Shown piece by piece: positions 55,895-63,876 of a DNA stretch of 64,000 nt. A program made the position numbers and the translations under genes. Location of the stretch: assembly GCA_020073485.1 (NCBI GenBank), contig JAIQFB010000015.1, forward strand, positions 1 through 64,000, read 5' to 3'. Under the pieces are notes generated by a model that made no database searches, was not told the DNA's origin, and saw only the letters and a program-made list of their open reading frames with translations. This stretch comes from Terriglobia bacterium (lineage in GTDB: Bacteria > Acidobacteriota > Terriglobia > Acidiferrales > UBA7541). Position 1 is the stretch's first letter, and each line of letters begins with the position of its first letter.

Positions 55895-56191
55895 ATGAAA
55901 ATCACCGTTGAAATCCCCACAGCGTTGCGCCGGTTCACCGACGGCGTGCAATCCATCGAATGCGGCTCGGCGACCTTACCTGAATTGATGGGCGAAATCG
56001 AGCAGCGATTTCCGGCCATCAGCAAGCACCTGCGCGACGATGCCGGACAGGTCCGGCGCTTCATCAACATCTACGTGAACGAGGAAGACATCCGCTTCCT
56101 TGGCGGCAACGAGTACAAGTTTCGTGAAGGCGACCGCGTGCTGGTGGTCCCCTCGATTGCCGGCGGAGCGCCCACAAATGCTTGTGGGTGA
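55895..56191 (+). CDS. ThiS/MoaD-like ubiquitin-fold sulfur carrier with extended C-terminus
   Basis: The 98-residue protein from ATG 55895 has the beta-grasp pattern: VEIPTALRRFTDG, LPELMGEIEQRFP, FINIYVNEEDIRFL and VLVVPSIAGG. Sulfur carriers end in Gly-Gly, which is converted to a thiocarboxylate; here the GG is followed by seven residues (APTNACG), so processing would be needed. It begins 7 nt after the PLP-enzyme stop and is likely its sulfur donor. Confidence 0.85.
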   Translation: MKITVEIPTALRRFTDGVQSIECGSATLPELMGEIEQRFPAISKHLRDDAGQVRRFINIYVNEEDIRFLGGNEYKFREGDRVLVVPSIAGGAPTNACG

Positions 56192-56243
56192 GGCAAATGC
56201 GGACACGGCGCTGCTGCATCCACACCGGCCCGCGAACTTTGGC

Positions 56244-56271
56244 TTGACAATATTGGCAGCTGATTTAATCT
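56244..56271 (+). promoter_or_regulatory. Promoter upstream of the siroheme-gene leader
   Basis: TTGACA (56244-56249), a 16-nt spacer and TAATCT (56266-56271) predict a transcript starting near 56278, only a few bases before an ATG at 56281. Confidence 0.6.
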
Positions 56272-56280
56272 ATACAGGAA

Positions 56281-56382
56281 ATGATAATTACCACTTCCAA
56301 GGGAATTACGATTATGACGCGCACCCCCAAGTGTATTGGGGCGGCGCGGACCCCCTTGGGAGCCAAGGATATGAAAGCGTAG
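56281..56382 (+). CDS. Short leader peptide (33 aa) before siroheme genes
   Basis: An ATG at 56281 opens a 33-codon frame ending at TAG 56380-56382. The product contains KGITIMTRTPKCIG and ARTPLGAKDMKA, with two RTP-x-GA-like units and one cysteine. Translation could be near-leaderless given the predicted +1. An internal ATG at 56314 gives a 22-residue version. Its RNA has competing hairpins (CCCCAA/TTGGGG, CCTTGG/CCAAGG, CCCAAG/CTTGGG) ahead of a terminator, as in transcription attenuators. Confidence 0.5.
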   Translation: MIITTSKGITIMTRTPKCIGAARTPLGAKDMKA

Positions 56383-56411
56383 CAAGAAATCCTTCCAGCT
56401 CTTAAGATGCG

Positions 56412-56445
56412 GCCCGCGAAGCTAACCAGCTCGCGGGCGTTTTTG
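56412..56445 (+). terminator. Rho-independent terminator in the siroheme leader
   Basis: GCCCGCG(A)AGCT pairs with AGCTCGCGGGC around AACC, followed by GTTTTTGTTT. It lies 30 nt after the leader-peptide stop and 58 nt before the coding start. Confidence 0.85.
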
Positions 56446-56502
56446 TTTATGGGCCGGAATTTCTGCAGAGGGATTGCGGATTGCACGCGAAAGAATGAAG
56501 CC

Positions 56503-57075
56503 ATGAGTCTATTTCCCATGTTCGTGAAACTCGAGGGCCGCCAGTGCCTGGTGGTCGGCGCCGGTACGGTGGGCGAGGCGAAGATCGAAAGCCTCCTGGC
56601 CACCGACGCCGCCGTGCGCGTGGTAGCGCCGCACGCCACGCCGCGCGTGCGCGAATGGGCGCGCGAAGGCCGCATCGAATGGCACGCGCGGGAATATTCG
56701 CCGGCGGATTTCGCGGGGGTTTTTCTGGTGATCGCCGCGACAAATTCTCCCACGCTGCATGACGACATCTATGCGGAGGCGAAAAGCCGCGGCGTGCTCT
56801 GCAACTGCGTGGACGAGCCCGTGCGCTGCGACTTCTACTTCCCTGCCGTGGTGCGCCGCGGAGAATTGCAGATCGCCATCTCGACGGGCGGGCTGAGCCC
56901 CGCGCTGGCGCAGCGGCTGCGCAAGGAACTCGAACAGCAATTCGGTCCGGAGTGGGAGCAGTGGCTCGCGCAGCTCGGCCGCACACGCGATGAGCTGCAG
57001 AGCATCCCCATGCCGCCGGAACAGCGCAAGCGTCTGCTGCACCAGTACGCAAGCCTGGACCCGAAACCGCAGTAG
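56503..57075 (+). CDS. Precorrin-2 dehydrogenase/sirohydrochlorin ferrochelatase (CysG-N/Met8 type)
   Basis: This 190-residue protein oxidises precorrin-2 and inserts iron to make siroheme. It has the NAD-binding CLVVGAGTVGEAKIESLL, VIAATNSPTLHDDIYAEA, CNCVDEPVRCDFYFPAVVRR and LQIAISTGGLSPALAQRLR blocks. ATG 56503 is chosen because upstream codons cross the terminator. Siroheme is the cofactor of sulfite and nitrite reductases, tying this gene to sulfur assimilation. Confidence 0.92.
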   Translation: MSLFPMFVKLEGRQCLVVGAGTVGEAKIESLLATDAAVRVVAPHATPRVREWAREGRIEWHAREYSPADFAGVFLVIAATNSPTLHDDIYAEAKSRGVLCNCVDEPVRCDFYFPAVVRRGELQIAISTGGLSPALAQRLRKELEQQFGPEWEQWLAQLGRTRDELQSIPMPPEQRKRLLHQYASLDPKPQ

Positions 57076-57101
57076 TGTTGTGGCGACGCACTGCTTTTTT
57101 C

Positions 57102-57179
57102 GTCATTCCGAGCGAAGCGAGGAATCCCTCTTTGCCTTTGCTCAAAGAAGGAGGGATTCCTCGCTTCGCTCGGAATGAC
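57102..57179. repeat. Dispersed inverted repeat, family B
   Basis: Near-perfect arms GTCATTCCGAGCGAAGCGAG and inverse between the two siroheme genes. Confidence 0.88.
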
Positions 57180-57214
57180 GGCGCATTTTAATTGAAAGAG
57201 GAACGACGACGGAA

Positions 57215-58036
57215 ATGCCGGGAAAAGTCTATCTCGTGGGGGCCGGGCCGGGCGATCCGGAATTGCTGACGCGCAAGGCGTGGCGCGTGCTGCAGTCCGC
57301 CGACGCCGTGCTGCACGACGACCTCGTCTCGAGCGACATTCTGAGGACTTTGCCGGCGACCGCTCTGGTATTGAACGTGGGAAAGCGTTGCGGCGCGAAA
57401 GGAATTTCGCAGCGGGAAATAAATGAACGAATGGTGGAGCTTGCCCGCGAGGGAAAAATCGTCGCGCGCCTGAAGAGCGGCGATCCGCTGCTGTTCGGCC
57501 GCGGCGGCGAAGAGATGGAAGCGCTGCGCGAGGCAGGCGTCGAGTTTGAAGTAATTCCGGGGGTCACGTCTGCACTGGGCGCGGCGGCTTCGGCCGGGAT
57601 TTCGCTGACCGACCGGCGGCACGCCTCGCGCGTGGTGTTTGTTACGGCGCACCGCGAAGGCGGCTCGGGCCTGGTTCACGAGCGCGATGTGGCCGGGGAC
57701 ACCACCTACGTGATTTACATGCCCGGCAACCGCTACGCGGCGCTTTCCGCCGAATTGCAGGCCGCGGGAATCGGCGCGGAGATTCCCTGTGTTCTGATTT
57801 CGCGTGCGACGTCGAAAGATGAAAAGGTTTTTCGCACGACCGTCGGAAAATTGCCCGGGTGTCCGGCGGCAATTTCGCCCTCGCTGATCATTGTTGGCGC
57901 GGTCGCGGGCGCGGCGCTCAGCAAAGAACCGGAAACGTCCGAAGGCGAGCTTTCGCCCGAGATTTACGAGAACATTTTGAGTCTTGCTCTGCAACATCCA
58001 TTTCATGATTCGTCGAGGGGGAGCGGTGTCGAATAA
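57215..58036 (+). CDS. cobA: Uroporphyrinogen-III C-methyltransferase (SUMT)
   Basis: SUMT (273 aa) methylates uroporphyrinogen III twice with SAM to give precorrin-2. Motifs: VYLVGAGPGDPELLTRKAWR, ADAVLHDDLVS, VARLKSGDPLLFGRGGEEM, EVIPGVTSALGAAASAGIS and TYVIYMPGNR. Siroheme use is favoured by the neighbouring dehydrogenase; cobalamin is possible. Its end overlaps the asd start. Confidence 0.93.
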   Translation: MPGKVYLVGAGPGDPELLTRKAWRVLQSADAVLHDDLVSSDILRTLPATALVLNVGKRCGAKGISQREINERMVELAREGKIVARLKSGDPLLFGRGGEEMEALREAGVEFEVIPGVTSALGAAASAGISLTDRRHASRVVFVTAHREGGSGLVHERDVAGDTTYVIYMPGNRYAALSAELQAAGIGAEIPCVLISRATSKDEKVFRTTVGKLPGCPAAISPSLIIVGAVAGAALSKEPETSEGELSPEIYENILSLALQHPFHDSSRGSGVE

Positions 58037-59132
58037 CAAAGTGCGGGTGGGAATTCTGGGCGCGACCGGAATGGTCGGCCAACGATTTGTGCAGATACTG
58101 GAACACCATCCGGGATTTGAGGTCACTGCGCTGGCGGCCTCGGACCGGTCGCAGGGAAAGCCGTACGCGGAAGCCTGTACCTGGCGGCTGGTGGGCGACA
58201 TGCCGAGCTTCGCGAGAGCGATGATCGTGCAGCAGCCGCAGCCGCCGCTGGATTGCGACGTGGTCGTGTCGAGTTTGCCCTCCGACGTGGCGCGCGCCAG
58301 CGAAGAAGCCTTTGCCCGCGCCGGCTATCCGGTCATCAGCAACGCTTCCAGTTTGCGCATGGACGAGGATGTACCCCTCCTGATTCCCGAAATCAATTCT
58401 CATCATCTCAATGTCCTGGAACGCCAGAAGCAGGAGCGCGGGTTCACCAGCGGCTACATTGTCACGAATCCGAACTGCTCGACGATCATCATGGCGCTGG
58501 CGCTGGCGCCGCTGCATGCGAAATTCGGCATCGAAGCCGTGATCGCCACCACGCTGCAGGCCGTTTCCGGCGCCGGCTATCCCGGCGTGCCGTCGCTCGA
58601 CGTGGTCGATAACGTGATTCCCTTCATCGGCGGCGAAGAGCCGAAGATGGAAAGCGAGACTCGGAAAATTTTGGGGAACCTGGGCCGCAATTCCTTTGAG
58701 AACGCTCCCTTCGCAGTCAGCGCGCAATGCCATCGTGTGAACGTCACCGACGGACACTTGGTTGCGGTGCGCGTAAAGCTCGCCAAGCGCGTCTCGATCG
58801 ATCAGGTGCGCGAGGCTCTGGCGTCGTACCGCTCCGTGCCGCAGGAACTGAAACTGCACACTGCGCCGAAGCATCCGGTCCTGGTGCGCAGCGAAGATGA
58901 CCGGCCGCAGCCGCGCCTGGACCGCGACGCGGGCGGCGGCATGAGCGTCACCGTCGGGCGACTGTTCCCGGACAGCGTGTTCGATTACCGTTTCGTGGTG
59001 CTGGGCCACAACACGGTTCGCGGGGCGGCCGGTGCGGCGATCTTGAACGCCGAACTGCTGCAGGCGCGCGGCCTGCTGACTGCTAACTCCGCGCCGGAAA
59101 CCGCGGGCGCCGCCAAAGCGAGGGTGCGATGA
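58026..59132 (+). CDS. asd: Aspartate-semialdehyde dehydrogenase
   Basis: Asd (368 aa from GTG 58026) reduces aspartyl-phosphate, feeding lysine, threonine and methionine. It has VGILGATGMVGQRFVQILE, the active-site cysteine C151 in VTNPNCSTIIMALAL, and SAQCHRVNVTDGH, marking the archaeal/fungal-type Asd. The start overlaps cobA by 11 nt and follows GAGGGGG. It overlaps lysC by 4 nt. Confidence 0.93.
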   Translation: MSNNKVRVGILGATGMVGQRFVQILEHHPGFEVTALAASDRSQGKPYAEACTWRLVGDMPSFARAMIVQQPQPPLDCDVVVSSLPSDVARASEEAFARAGYPVISNASSLRMDEDVPLLIPEINSHHLNVLERQKQERGFTSGYIVTNPNCSTIIMALALAPLHAKFGIEAVIATTLQAVSGAGYPGVPSLDVVDNVIPFIGGEEPKMESETRKILGNLGRNSFENAPFAVSAQCHRVNVTDGHLVAVRVKLAKRVSIDQVREALASYRSVPQELKLHTAPKHPVLVRSEDDRPQPRLDRDAGGGMSVTVGRLFPDSVFDYRFVVLGHNTVRGAAGAAILNAELLQARGLLTANSAPETAGAAKARVR

Positions 59133-60586
59133 GCCGTCCGATCCAGGTGATGAAATTCGGCGGCACGTCCGTGGGCGATGCCGGGCGCATTCGCAGCGCG
59201 GCGAAAATCGCGGCGGATACTTCCCGGGACCGCGCCGTCGTTGTGGTGGTTTCGGCCATGTCCGGAGTGACCAATACGCTGATCGCGGCGGCGGGAAAAG
59301 CGGCGGCCGGCGATGAAGGGGCGGCGGAAGCTCTGGCCAAGGCGCTGCAGGCCAAGCATCACGAGGCCATCGGCGAGTTGATCACCAACATCGAGCGGCG
59401 CCGCGAACTGCTCGCCGAAATCGACGCGCTGATCGAACGCGCGGCGAATCATTGCCGTGGTTGCGCGCTGCTCGGAGAACTTTCGCCGCGCGCGCTGGAC
59501 GTGATCGCCGGCACCGGCGAGCGGCTCACCGCGCGCATCACCGCGGCCGTGCTGCGCGAAATGGGCTATCGCGGCGTGGCCTTCGACGCGACCGATCTGA
59601 TCGTGACCGATGAGGTACACGGCGGCGCAAGGCCCCTGGCCGTGCCGACGCGTACGAAGACGCAGGCGGCGCTGCTGCCGTTGCTCGAAGCGGACGGGAT
59701 ACCGGTCGTCACCGGCTACATTGCCGCCACTGCCAAGGGTGTACCCACGACGCTGGGCCGCGGCGGTTCGGATTATTCCGCCACGATTCTGGGCGCGGCG
59801 CTGGACGCGAGCGAAGTCATCATCTGGACCGACGTAAACGGCGTGCTCACTGCGGACCCCAGGATGGTCCCCGACGCCGTCACGCTCGACGAAGTTTCCT
59901 ACGCCGAGGCGGGCGAGCTCGCATTTTTTGGAGCGAAGGTACTTCACCCGATGACGCTGCGCCCTGTGATTGAAAGCGCCATTCCCGTGTGGATCCGCAA
60001 CAGCTTCCAGCCGCAGCAGGCCGGAACCAAGATCACTCACACGGTGCGGCCCGCGCCCAAGGGCGTCAAGGCCGTGACGGCCACGCGCGATGTGGCCATG
60101 ATCTCGGTGGCCGGGCCGGGAATTATCGGCGTGCCGGACATTGCCGCGCGGATTTTCGGGGCCACCGCGTCGGTGCGCGCCAATATCGTGATGATTTCGC
60201 AATCGTCCTCGCAGGACAGCATTTGCTTTGTGGTGCAGGCCGGCGACGCAACGCGCACGGAAAAGGCGCTGCGCGATGCCCTGTACGAAGACGTTCACCT
60301 GCACGACCTGGAACACGTGAAGGTGAACCGCAACGTGGCCATCGTCGCAGCGGTCGGAGAAAATATGGCCGGAACCCCGGGCATCGCCGGCGCCGTCTTC
60401 AGCACCATGGGCAAGGAAGCGATCAACATCATCGCCATTGCGCAGGGCTCTTCCGAATACAACATTTCATTTCTGGTGGATTCCACCGGAATGGAAAAGG
60501 CCGTGAAGGCGCTGCACCAGGCGTTCGGCCTGGGCAAGCAGGAACTGGGCGGCGAAGCACGGCCGGTCGCGCAGGTGACTTCTTAA
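59129..60586 (+). CDS. lysC: Aspartate kinase with two ACT domains
   Basis: The 485-residue kinase phosphorylates aspartate, the first step of the aspartate family. N-terminal QVMKFGGTSVGDAGRIRSAA, GRGGSDYSATILGAALDA and WTDVNGVLTADPR are typical. Two C-terminal ACT domains (around VAMISVAGPGIIGVPDIAAR and VAIVAAVGENMAGTPGIAGA) suggest feedback control by lysine and/or threonine. No fused homoserine dehydrogenase is present. Confidence 0.94.
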   Translation: MSRPIQVMKFGGTSVGDAGRIRSAAKIAADTSRDRAVVVVVSAMSGVTNTLIAAAGKAAAGDEGAAEALAKALQAKHHEAIGELITNIERRRELLAEIDALIERAANHCRGCALLGELSPRALDVIAGTGERLTARITAAVLREMGYRGVAFDATDLIVTDEVHGGARPLAVPTRTKTQAALLPLLEADGIPVVTGYIAATAKGVPTTLGRGGSDYSATILGAALDASEVIIWTDVNGVLTADPRMVPDAVTLDEVSYAEAGELAFFGAKVLHPMTLRPVIESAIPVWIRNSFQPQQAGTKITHTVRPAPKGVKAVTATRDVAMISVAGPGIIGVPDIAARIFGATASVRANIVMISQSSSQDSICFVVQAGDATRTEKALRDALYEDVHLHDLEHVKVNRNVAIVAAVGENMAGTPGIAGAVFSTMGKEAINIIAIAQGSSEYNISFLVDSTGMEKAVKALHQAFGLGKQELGGEARPVAQVTS

Positions 60587-60609
60587 CTTTATTGATTGTG
60601 GTTTATGTT

Positions 60610-60698
60610 GTCATTCCGAACAAAGTGAGGAATCCCTCTTGGTTTGATGTCCAAAAGAAAGAGGGATTCCTCACCCGCAGGAGCGGGTTCGGAATGAC
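60610..60698. repeat. Dispersed inverted repeat, family B
   Basis: Arms GTCATTCCGAACAAAGTGAG and an inverse that carries a CCGCAGGAGCG insertion; between convergent lysC and a permease gene. Confidence 0.8.
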
Positions 60699-60724
60699 GA
60701 CACCTTAATTTTTCCTGCGTTGCG

Positions 60725-62248
60725 TTACCCCTTCCCCACCGTGCTCGCGGCGCTCTTCTCGGCGGCCTGAATTCGCAGGCGGCTGTGGCGAACGCCGTAC
60801 GTGAAATAGATCACCATACCAATGAAGAGCCAGACCACGAGCCGGACCCAATTTTCGACGGGCAAGGAAAACATCAGCAGCAGGCAGCTCAGGATACCCA
60901 GGACCGGCACGACCGGGCCAAGAGGCGCACGGAAGGGACGATGCACTTCGGGATGCGTACGCCGCATGATCATCACCGCCGCGCAGACGATCAGGAAGGC
61001 CAGCAGCGTGCCGATGTTCACCAGTTCGGCCAGGAAGCGCAGCGGCAGGAAAGCGCCCATGGTGGCGACGAAAACTCCGGTCATGATCGTCGATTTCCAA
61101 GGCGTGCGAAAACGTTCGTGCACCGCGGCGAAAAACTTGGGCGGCAACAAACCGTCGCGGGCCATGGCCAGGAAAATTCTCGGCTGGCTGAGCATCATGA
61201 CCAGCAGCACCGAAGTGATTCCGGCAACGGCGCCGACAGCAATCAAAAGTTGAGCCCACGGAAGTCCCACTTGCCGGAAGGCGTCTGAGACCGGAGCATC
61301 GATATTGATTTGGCTGTAGGGAACCATTCCGGTAAGCACGCCGGCGACGGCGATATACAGAATGGTGCAGAGGACCAGGGAGGTCATGATGCCGATGGGA
61401 ACGTCGCGCGAAGGATTCTTCGCCTCCTCGGCGTGTGTCGATATCGAATCAAATCCGATGTAGGCAAAGAAAACCAGCGCGGCGCCGGCGAGCATGCCTT
61501 GCGGCTTGCCGCCCGGCCCGGCCTGCCCCAGAACCGTGTGGCCGAAGAAGCTAAGGCCGCTCAGCCCAAACGGCGCGAAGGGATGCCAGTTGCCCGTATG
61601 CACGTAAAATGCGCCGACTCCGATCACGAAAAACACGATGGCGAGCTTCAGCATGACGATGGCGGCGTTCAGGCTGGCGCTTTCCTTGATTCCTTTTACC
61701 AGAACCACGGTCACCAGCGCGGCGATCACGATGGCAGGCAAATCAAACCACGTTCCCGTGAGAATGACGCGGCCTGCGGCCGGGTCCCAATCGAAGGGCG
61801 CATTGGTGAAAACATGCGGCAGGCCGACGTGGAAGAAGGAGAGGAAATCCTGAAAATAATGGGACCACCCATGCGCGACCGTGGCCGAAGCGACGGCATA
61901 CTCGAGGATCAGGTCCCATCCGATAATCCAGGCAAACAGCTCGCCGAGCGTCGCGTAGGCGTACGTGTATGCAGACCCGGCGACGGGAACCATGGATGCG
62001 AACTCGGCGTAACACAGCGCCGCGAAAATGCATGTCAGCCCGGAGGCGACGAACGAGAGCATTAGAGCCGGGCCAGCCAGATCGTGCGCCGCGACGCCCG
62101 TCAGGACGAAAATGCCCGTGCCGATGATCGCTCCCACGCCCAAGCTGGAGAGTTGCACGGGGCCCAGCACGCGGTGCAGCCGGTTTTCGCCGGCGAGTTC
62201 TTCGAGTAGCGCCTCGTGCGACTTTGTCTGGAACAATTGGTTTGCCAT
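60725..62248 (-). CDS. APC-superfamily amino-acid permease (cationic amino-acid transporter type)
   Basis: From ATG 62248 the protein has 507 residues and about twelve to fourteen hydrophobic segments. QLSSLGVGAIIGTGIFVLTG is the APC TM1 signature; AFFAYIGFDSISTHAEEAKN-like (VFFAYIGFDSISTHAEEAKN) and PRIFLAMARDGLLPPKFFA are typical of CAT-type transporters. Substrate is probably an amino acid. It converges on lysC and follows another permease on the same strand. Confidence 0.9.
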   Translation of the reverse strand: MANQLFQTKSHEALLEELAGENRLHRVLGPVQLSSLGVGAIIGTGIFVLTGVAAHDLAGPALMLSFVASGLTCIFAALCYAEFASMVPVAGSAYTYAYATLGELFAWIIGWDLILEYAVASATVAHGWSHYFQDFLSFFHVGLPHVFTNAPFDWDPAAGRVILTGTWFDLPAIVIAALVTVVLVKGIKESASLNAAIVMLKLAIVFFVIGVGAFYVHTGNWHPFAPFGLSGLSFFGHTVLGQAGPGGKPQGMLAGAALVFFAYIGFDSISTHAEEAKNPSRDVPIGIMTSLVLCTILYIAVAGVLTGMVPYSQINIDAPVSDAFRQVGLPWAQLLIAVGAVAGITSVLLVMMLSQPRIFLAMARDGLLPPKFFAAVHERFRTPWKSTIMTGVFVATMGAFLPLRFLAELVNIGTLLAFLIVCAAVMIMRRTHPEVHRPFRAPLGPVVPVLGILSCLLLMFSLPVENWVRLVVWLFIGMVIYFTYGVRHSRLRIQAAEKSAASTVGKG

Positions 62249-62296
62249 AGCCACCTTTTGCCCTTCGAGTGATTCACATCTGCCAGTCAATTCGTT

Positions 62297-63850
62297 TCAC
62301 GCGCTCACCGCCGTGCGGCGCGACCACAGCCAGTACACCGGCACGCCGATGAGCACGATCACCAGGCCGGGCCAGGTATCCTGCGTCTGGTACAAAATCA
62401 GGATCAGCATGATCAGCGAGGCCATGAGGATATACAGAACCGGGACGAATGGATATCCCCAGGCGCGGTACGGGCGTTCGGCGTCCGGGCGCTTGCGGCG
62501 CAGTACGAAAATTCCGCCGATGGTCAGAACGTAGAACATCAACGCGGCAAAGACGACGTAGTTCAAAAGAACGCTGTAGAGATTGCCGTAGGTGACGGCG
62601 CCGGTCGCGGAATTCACCAGGCGCGTCCTGAGCAGCACCAGGATTCCGCCCCACAGGCCCTGCAACAGCAGGCCCATCGCCGGAACATGACGTGCGTTGA
62701 GACGCCCGGTGCTGCGGAAAAAAAGTCCGTCATGGGACATTGCGTAATAGACGCGCGCTCCCGCCAGAATCAGTCCGTTCGCGCAGCCGAAAGTCGAAAC
62801 CATGATGGCCACGGCCATGAGCGTCGCACCGCTATTTCCGAAAATCACGCCCAGCGTCGCGGTCGCGACGCGATCGTCCGGCGCGGTTTGAATCTGGTGC
62901 AGCGTCAGCGCCGAAAGATAGCCCACATTCGCCAGGAAATAGAGCGAGATCACAATGCCGGTGCCGATGGCGAGCGACAAAGGAACATCGCGGCGCGGAT
63001 TTTTCACTTCCCCGGCCGTAAACGTGATGTTGTTCCAGGCATCGGCGGAAAAAAGCGAGCCCACCTGCGAGACTCCGAAGGCGATCAGCAAACCGAACAA
63101 GCCCGACGCCGCCGTCACCGACGGCAGGAAAGATTTCATCCAGTTTGCACCCGGCTCGATCGTTTGCGCATCTTGAATGGCCCAAAGGCTGGAAAAATTA
63201 GCGTGGATCGCGGTGGCGTTGCGCCCGAGGAAAACTCCAGCCAGGATCAGCCCGACCAGCCCCAGCGTCTTGGCGGAGGTAAAAACATTCTGAATCAGCT
63301 TGCCGAGTCTCAATCCGCGCGTGTTGAGCAGCGTCAGAAACGCGATCAGCAGCAGCGCCACAAATTGCTGCACCGAAAGACTGATGGCATATCCGGAAGA
63401 TAATTGGATGGGAGGAACGATCCAGGCGTTCGGCGAGATCGCCGGCCACAAGACGCCGAGAAATCTCGCAAAGCCGACGGCCACGGCGGCGATGGTTCCC
63501 GTCTGGATAACAAGAAACACCGTCCAGCCGTAGAGAAAACCCCAGAGAGGAGAATACGCTTCGCGCAGGTAAACGTATTGCCCGCCCGCCTTCGGCATCA
63601 TCGCGGCCAGTTCGCCATAGGAAAGAGCCGCGGCCACTGTCATGAGACCGGAGATGATCCATGCGGCCAGCAGGCCGCCGGTCGAGCCCGTATTCCGCGC
63701 GATGTCGGCGGATACGATAAAGATTCCCGAGCCGATCATCGACCCGACGACGATGGTAGTCGAATCAAACAGGTCCAGTTCGTGGACAAAGCCCGACGGC
63801 TTTGATTCGGAAAGCGCCGCGGTAGCCATGGGGGACTTCCCTTCGGACAT
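62297..63850 (-). CDS. APC-superfamily amino-acid permease (LAT/SteT-like)
   Basis: The 517-residue protein has FDSTTIVVGSMIGSGIFIVS (TM1), ELAAMMPKAGGQYVYLREAY (TM3) and GEVKNPRRDVPLSLAIGTG, the hallmarks of LAT-like APC exchangers. About twelve membrane segments. The ATG at 63850 and an internal one at 63829 are both possible. It ends 48 nt before the second permease gene, so the two may be co-transcribed. Confidence 0.9.
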   Translation of the reverse strand: MSEGKSPMATAALSESKPSGFVHELDLFDSTTIVVGSMIGSGIFIVSADIARNTGSTGGLLAAWIISGLMTVAAALSYGELAAMMPKAGGQYVYLREAYSPLWGFLYGWTVFLVIQTGTIAAVAVGFARFLGVLWPAISPNAWIVPPIQLSSGYAISLSVQQFVALLLIAFLTLLNTRGLRLGKLIQNVFTSAKTLGLVGLILAGVFLGRNATAIHANFSSLWAIQDAQTIEPGANWMKSFLPSVTAASGLFGLLIAFGVSQVGSLFSADAWNNITFTAGEVKNPRRDVPLSLAIGTGIVISLYFLANVGYLSALTLHQIQTAPDDRVATATLGVIFGNSGATLMAVAIMVSTFGCANGLILAGARVYYAMSHDGLFFRSTGRLNARHVPAMGLLLQGLWGGILVLLRTRLVNSATGAVTYGNLYSVLLNYVVFAALMFYVLTIGGIFVLRRKRPDAERPYRAWGYPFVPVLYILMASLIMLILILYQTQDTWPGLVIVLIGVPVYWLWSRRTAVSA

Positions 63851-63876
63851 TCGGCCGCTCCTTATCCCGAGTCCTG

